From positions 10,211,501 through 10,275,500 of the forward strand of contig NZ_CP012333.1 in NCBI RefSeq assembly GCF_001263205.1: a DNA stretch of 64,000 nt, read 5' to 3'. The number at the start of each line of letters is the position of its first letter. The stretch's first letter is position 1. Both the position numbers and the translations under genes were made by a program. This document shows, in pieces, positions 61,900 through 64,000 of the stretch. The notes under the pieces are model-generated. The model did no database searches and had not been told where the DNA came from. It was given only the letters and a program-made list of their open reading frames with translations. The DNA comes from Labilithrix luteola. GTDB taxonomy: Bacteria; Myxococcota_A; Polyangia; Polyangiales; Polyangiaceae.

Positions 61900-63111
61900 G
61901 TGACGCAGCCCGAGACGTCCGTTCCGAGCCCCTCCTCGGCAGAGGAGGAGGAGGAGTCGCCCAGCGGCGAGGTCCGCGTGAACCTGTTCGCGCGTACCGA
62001 CGTCGGACAGGTGCGCGAGCACAACGAGGACAACTTCCTCGTTGCCGACCTCACGCGTCGGACCCGCGGCCTGCTCGAGGCCAACCGCGCGACGGCCGTC
62101 GGCCCGCAGGGCGCTGTCTTTGCCGTTTGCGACGGCATGGGCGGCGCGGCGGCCGGCGAGATCGCCAGCCAGCTCGCGGTCGACATCATCTACGAGCGCC
62201 TCGTCGACGGCCTCGCCGAGCGCCCCATCCGACGGGACGAGCTCGCCCGTCGCCTCGTTCGCGCTGTCGAGACCGCCGGCCTCCGCATCTTCCACGAGGC
62301 GAAGGCGGATCGTTCGCGACGCGGCATGGGCACCACGGTCACGGCCGCGGCGCTCGTCGACGAGGTCCTGTTCTTCGCCCAGGTGGGTGACTCGCGCGGC
62401 TACGTGCTCCGCGGCGACACCCTCGTGCAGCTCACGCGCGACCAGTCGCTCGTGAACCAGCTCATCGAAGCCGGCCAGCTCACCGAAGAAGAGGCCGAAA
62501 CCTTCGAGCACAACAACATCATCCTGCAGGCGCTCGGCACGTCCGACACGGTGCAGGTCGACCTCACCTACGCCGAGCTTCGACGGGGCGACATCCTGCT
62601 CCTCTGCTCCGACGGCCTCTCCGGCATGGTGCGGTTCGAGGAGATCCGCGAAGCGCTGCGCTCCGGCGCGGAGCCGCTCGAGATCTGCAAGGCCCTCACC
62701 GAGCGCGCCAACAACGCCGGTGGCCACGACAACATCACGGTCATCATCGTTCGGTTCGACGGCACGGGCCTGAAGCCCCTCGAGGCCGAGACCGAGCCGC
62801 TGAAGTACCGCAAGTACGTCCTCGGCGACGAAGGCGGCGAAGGCGGCATGGCGGGTCCGAACTCCTCGCCATCCGGCACGTCGCTGGGCCCGAGCGGCTC
62901 GGAGCCTGCCATGACCGGCGCCAGCAACAGCTTGCGCCCGTCGGCGGGTGCGGGCGCGTCGGCATGGCAGGAGCAAGGTGCCCACGGCGCTTATGACCAC
63001 GACGACCGCATCGACATTCCCGGCACCCACGTGCCGATCTGGATGGTCGTCGGAATCATCTTCGGCGTCGTCGTTCTCCTCGCCGGCACCGCGTTCCTGC
63101 TTCTCCGCTAA
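61900..63111 (+). CDS. PP2C-type Ser/Thr protein phosphatase with C-terminal transmembrane helix
   Basis: 403 residues. Motifs: DVGQVREHNEDNFLV, VCDGMGGAAAGE, RGMGTTVTAAALV, QVGDSRGYVLRG, LLCSDGLSGMV and GGHDNITVIIVRF, the metal-binding and active-site blocks of PP2C/PPM. The C-terminal 120 residues are a flexible linker plus one membrane helix (VPIWMVVGIIFGVVVLLAGT). It would dephosphorylate substrates of the Ser/Thr kinases. GTG 61900 is preferred to TTG 61894 because GAGGG is 7 nt upstream. It follows the FHA gene by 18 bp. Confidence 0.93.
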   Translation: MTQPETSVPSPSSAEEEEESPSGEVRVNLFARTDVGQVREHNEDNFLVADLTRRTRGLLEANRATAVGPQGAVFAVCDGMGGAAAGEIASQLAVDIIYERLVDGLAERPIRRDELARRLVRAVETAGLRIFHEAKADRSRRGMGTTVTAAALVDEVLFFAQVGDSRGYVLRGDTLVQLTRDQSLVNQLIEAGQLTEEEAETFEHNNIILQALGTSDTVQVDLTYAELRRGDILLLCSDGLSGMVRFEEIREALRSGAEPLEICKALTERANNAGGHDNITVIIVRFDGTGLKPLEAETEPLKYRKYVLGDEGGEGGMAGPNSSPSGTSLGPSGSEPAMTGASNSLRPSAGAGASAWQEQGAHGAYDHDDRIDIPGTHVPIWMVVGIIFGVVVLLAGTAFLLLR

Positions 63112-63128
63112 TCGGTGTTCTAGGGCGC

Positions 63129-63980
63129 TCAGTGCGCCTTCGCGAGCACGTCGCGCGCCACCGCATCCTCGCGATCGATGGCAAGCGCTTCGTGCGCCGC
63201 GTCGGTTGCGCCATGGCGATCGCCTCGGGCGAGTCGAGACACGCCGATCCACGCCCAGGCGGAGGCCGCGCGCGGCTTGTCCGCATCGTCCGTGAGCGGC
63301 GCCAGGATTTCCTCGGCCTCCGCAAACGCCTCGCGACGGAGAAGCTGGCGGGCCACCAGCATGGTGAGCTCGGGGGTATCGCCGAATCGCGCGCGCGCGC
63401 GGGCGAGAACATCGTCGGCCTCGGGCTCGCGATCGAGACGCAGCAAGCACTCGGCCAGACCGATGTAGCCTGCCGGAACGTCGGCCTGGACCTGCGTGAG
63501 CCTCAGGAACTGTTCGCGCGCATCCTCGAAGGCCCCGCGCGCGAAGAGACGACGCGCCAGGTTCACGCGTGCGGGGGCGAAGCCCGGGTCGACCTTGAGC
63601 GCCTGCCTGTAGTTGGCCTCGGCTTCCCTTCCGAGGTCGCGTCGATCGGCCAGCACGCCGAGCGCGTGATGGGGTGCGGGGAGATCGGAGTTGAGGTCGC
63701 GCGCTTTGACGAAGTGCTTGCGTGCGAGCGTGAGGTTGCCGCGACGAAGCTCGACGTAGCCAAGGTTCACCCACGCCTCCGTAAAGCGCGGGCTGTACTC
63801 GATCGCGACCGCGAGGCGAGCCTCCGCCGTGAGGAGATCGCCCGCAGCGAGGGCCGCGGCGCCGTCGCGGTTCAGCTCGATCGCCTTGGGGGGCAGAGGC
63901 GGCACCGAAGCGCAGCCCGCCGTCGAGAACATCCCGAGCACCGCGAAGAGGAAGGCCGCCGCCGTCAGGAGCTCACGCAC
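63129..63980 (-). CDS. TPR lipoprotein
   Basis: 283 residues with a GTG start (AAGGAA upstream) and lipobox MFSTAGCAS. At least five TPR-like repeats: GAAALAAGDLLTAEARLAVA, AWVNLGYVELRRGNLTLARK, ALGVLADRRDLGREAEANYR, NLARRLFARGAFEDAREQFL, GLAECLLRLDREPEADDVLA. Likely an outer-membrane or periplasmic scaffold. Convergent with the PP2C gene. Function unknown. Confidence 0.85.
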   Translation of the reverse strand: MRELLTAAAFLFAVLGMFSTAGCASVPPLPPKAIELNRDGAAALAAGDLLTAEARLAVAIEYSPRFTEAWVNLGYVELRRGNLTLARKHFVKARDLNSDLPAPHHALGVLADRRDLGREAEANYRQALKVDPGFAPARVNLARRLFARGAFEDAREQFLRLTQVQADVPAGYIGLAECLLRLDREPEADDVLARARARFGDTPELTMLVARQLLRREAFAEAEEILAPLTDDADKPRAASAWAWIGVSRLARGDRHGATDAAHEALAIDREDAVARDVLAKAH

Positions 63981-64000
63981 CGTTTCCTTGGAAATCAGCC

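Overview
The window is GC-rich bacterial chromosome with strong third-position GC. It carries several one-component Ser/Thr kinases with PEGA tails, FHA and PP2C proteins, and very many lipoproteins with Ser-rich linkers (CSSSD). There is also a TonB receptor with a fused TonB-C-like domain, and Cys-repeat surface proteins. This mixture fits Myxococcota, most likely Polyangia; that assignment is inference from gene content, not a database match. No prophage, CRISPR array or transposase gene was seen.

Left part (1-17751), largely metal handling. After the 3' end of a Cys-repeat surface protein and a LuxR regulator comes a two-gene unit: a 2-Cys peroxiredoxin followed 13 bp later by a zinc-ligand-free ribosomal protein S4, behind a Fur-type 7-1-7 palindrome. 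A multihaem lipoprotein converges on a five-gene operon (12316 down to 4962): imelysin, di-haem DUF1111 oxidoreductase, second imelysin, FecA-like TonB receptor and HTTM protein. Two more copies of the same Fur-type box precede this operon. Next to it lies a second metal cluster: two lipoproteins with a shared GWT motif, a TonB receptor and a CDF exporter. Three copies of a 28-bp inverted repeat (GTAGCACG-N12-CGTGCTAC) precede its genes, and their geometry resembles the NikR operator.

Middle part (17904-42747): a large kinase-ATPase-TPR regulator; an operon of a flavin oxidase, a DUF5995 protein and a bEBP-like regulator lacking GAFTGA; a caspase-fold protein that has lost both catalytic residues; and a second LuxR regulator. 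Then come cytochrome lipoproteins, two YtkA/FixH-like proteins and small His/Cys-rich proteins. These lead into a MNIO (DUF692) - DUF2063 - Cys-peptide lipoprotein cassette that resembles bufferin/methanobactin systems but with an unusual SCGAGK-repeat lipoprotein substrate. A CPA2 antiporter, an HExxH/SEC-C protein, a MocR regulator with a divergent PPOX-GNAT fusion, and a 170-bp MITE-like inverted repeat follow.

Right part (41116-63980): signalling. Two substrate-binding lipoproteins of the branched-chain amino acid type, each next to a Ser/Thr kinase and with no permease nearby, flank tRNA-Thr(CGU) and about 1.8 kb of otherwise empty DNA. Beyond them are a third PEGA kinase, a GntR-regulated GMC oxidoreductase operon, low-specificity threonine aldolase, TPR lipoproteins, an acidic-tail protein, a zinc-ribbon/FHA gene split by an apparent one-base deletion, and a PP2C phosphatase.
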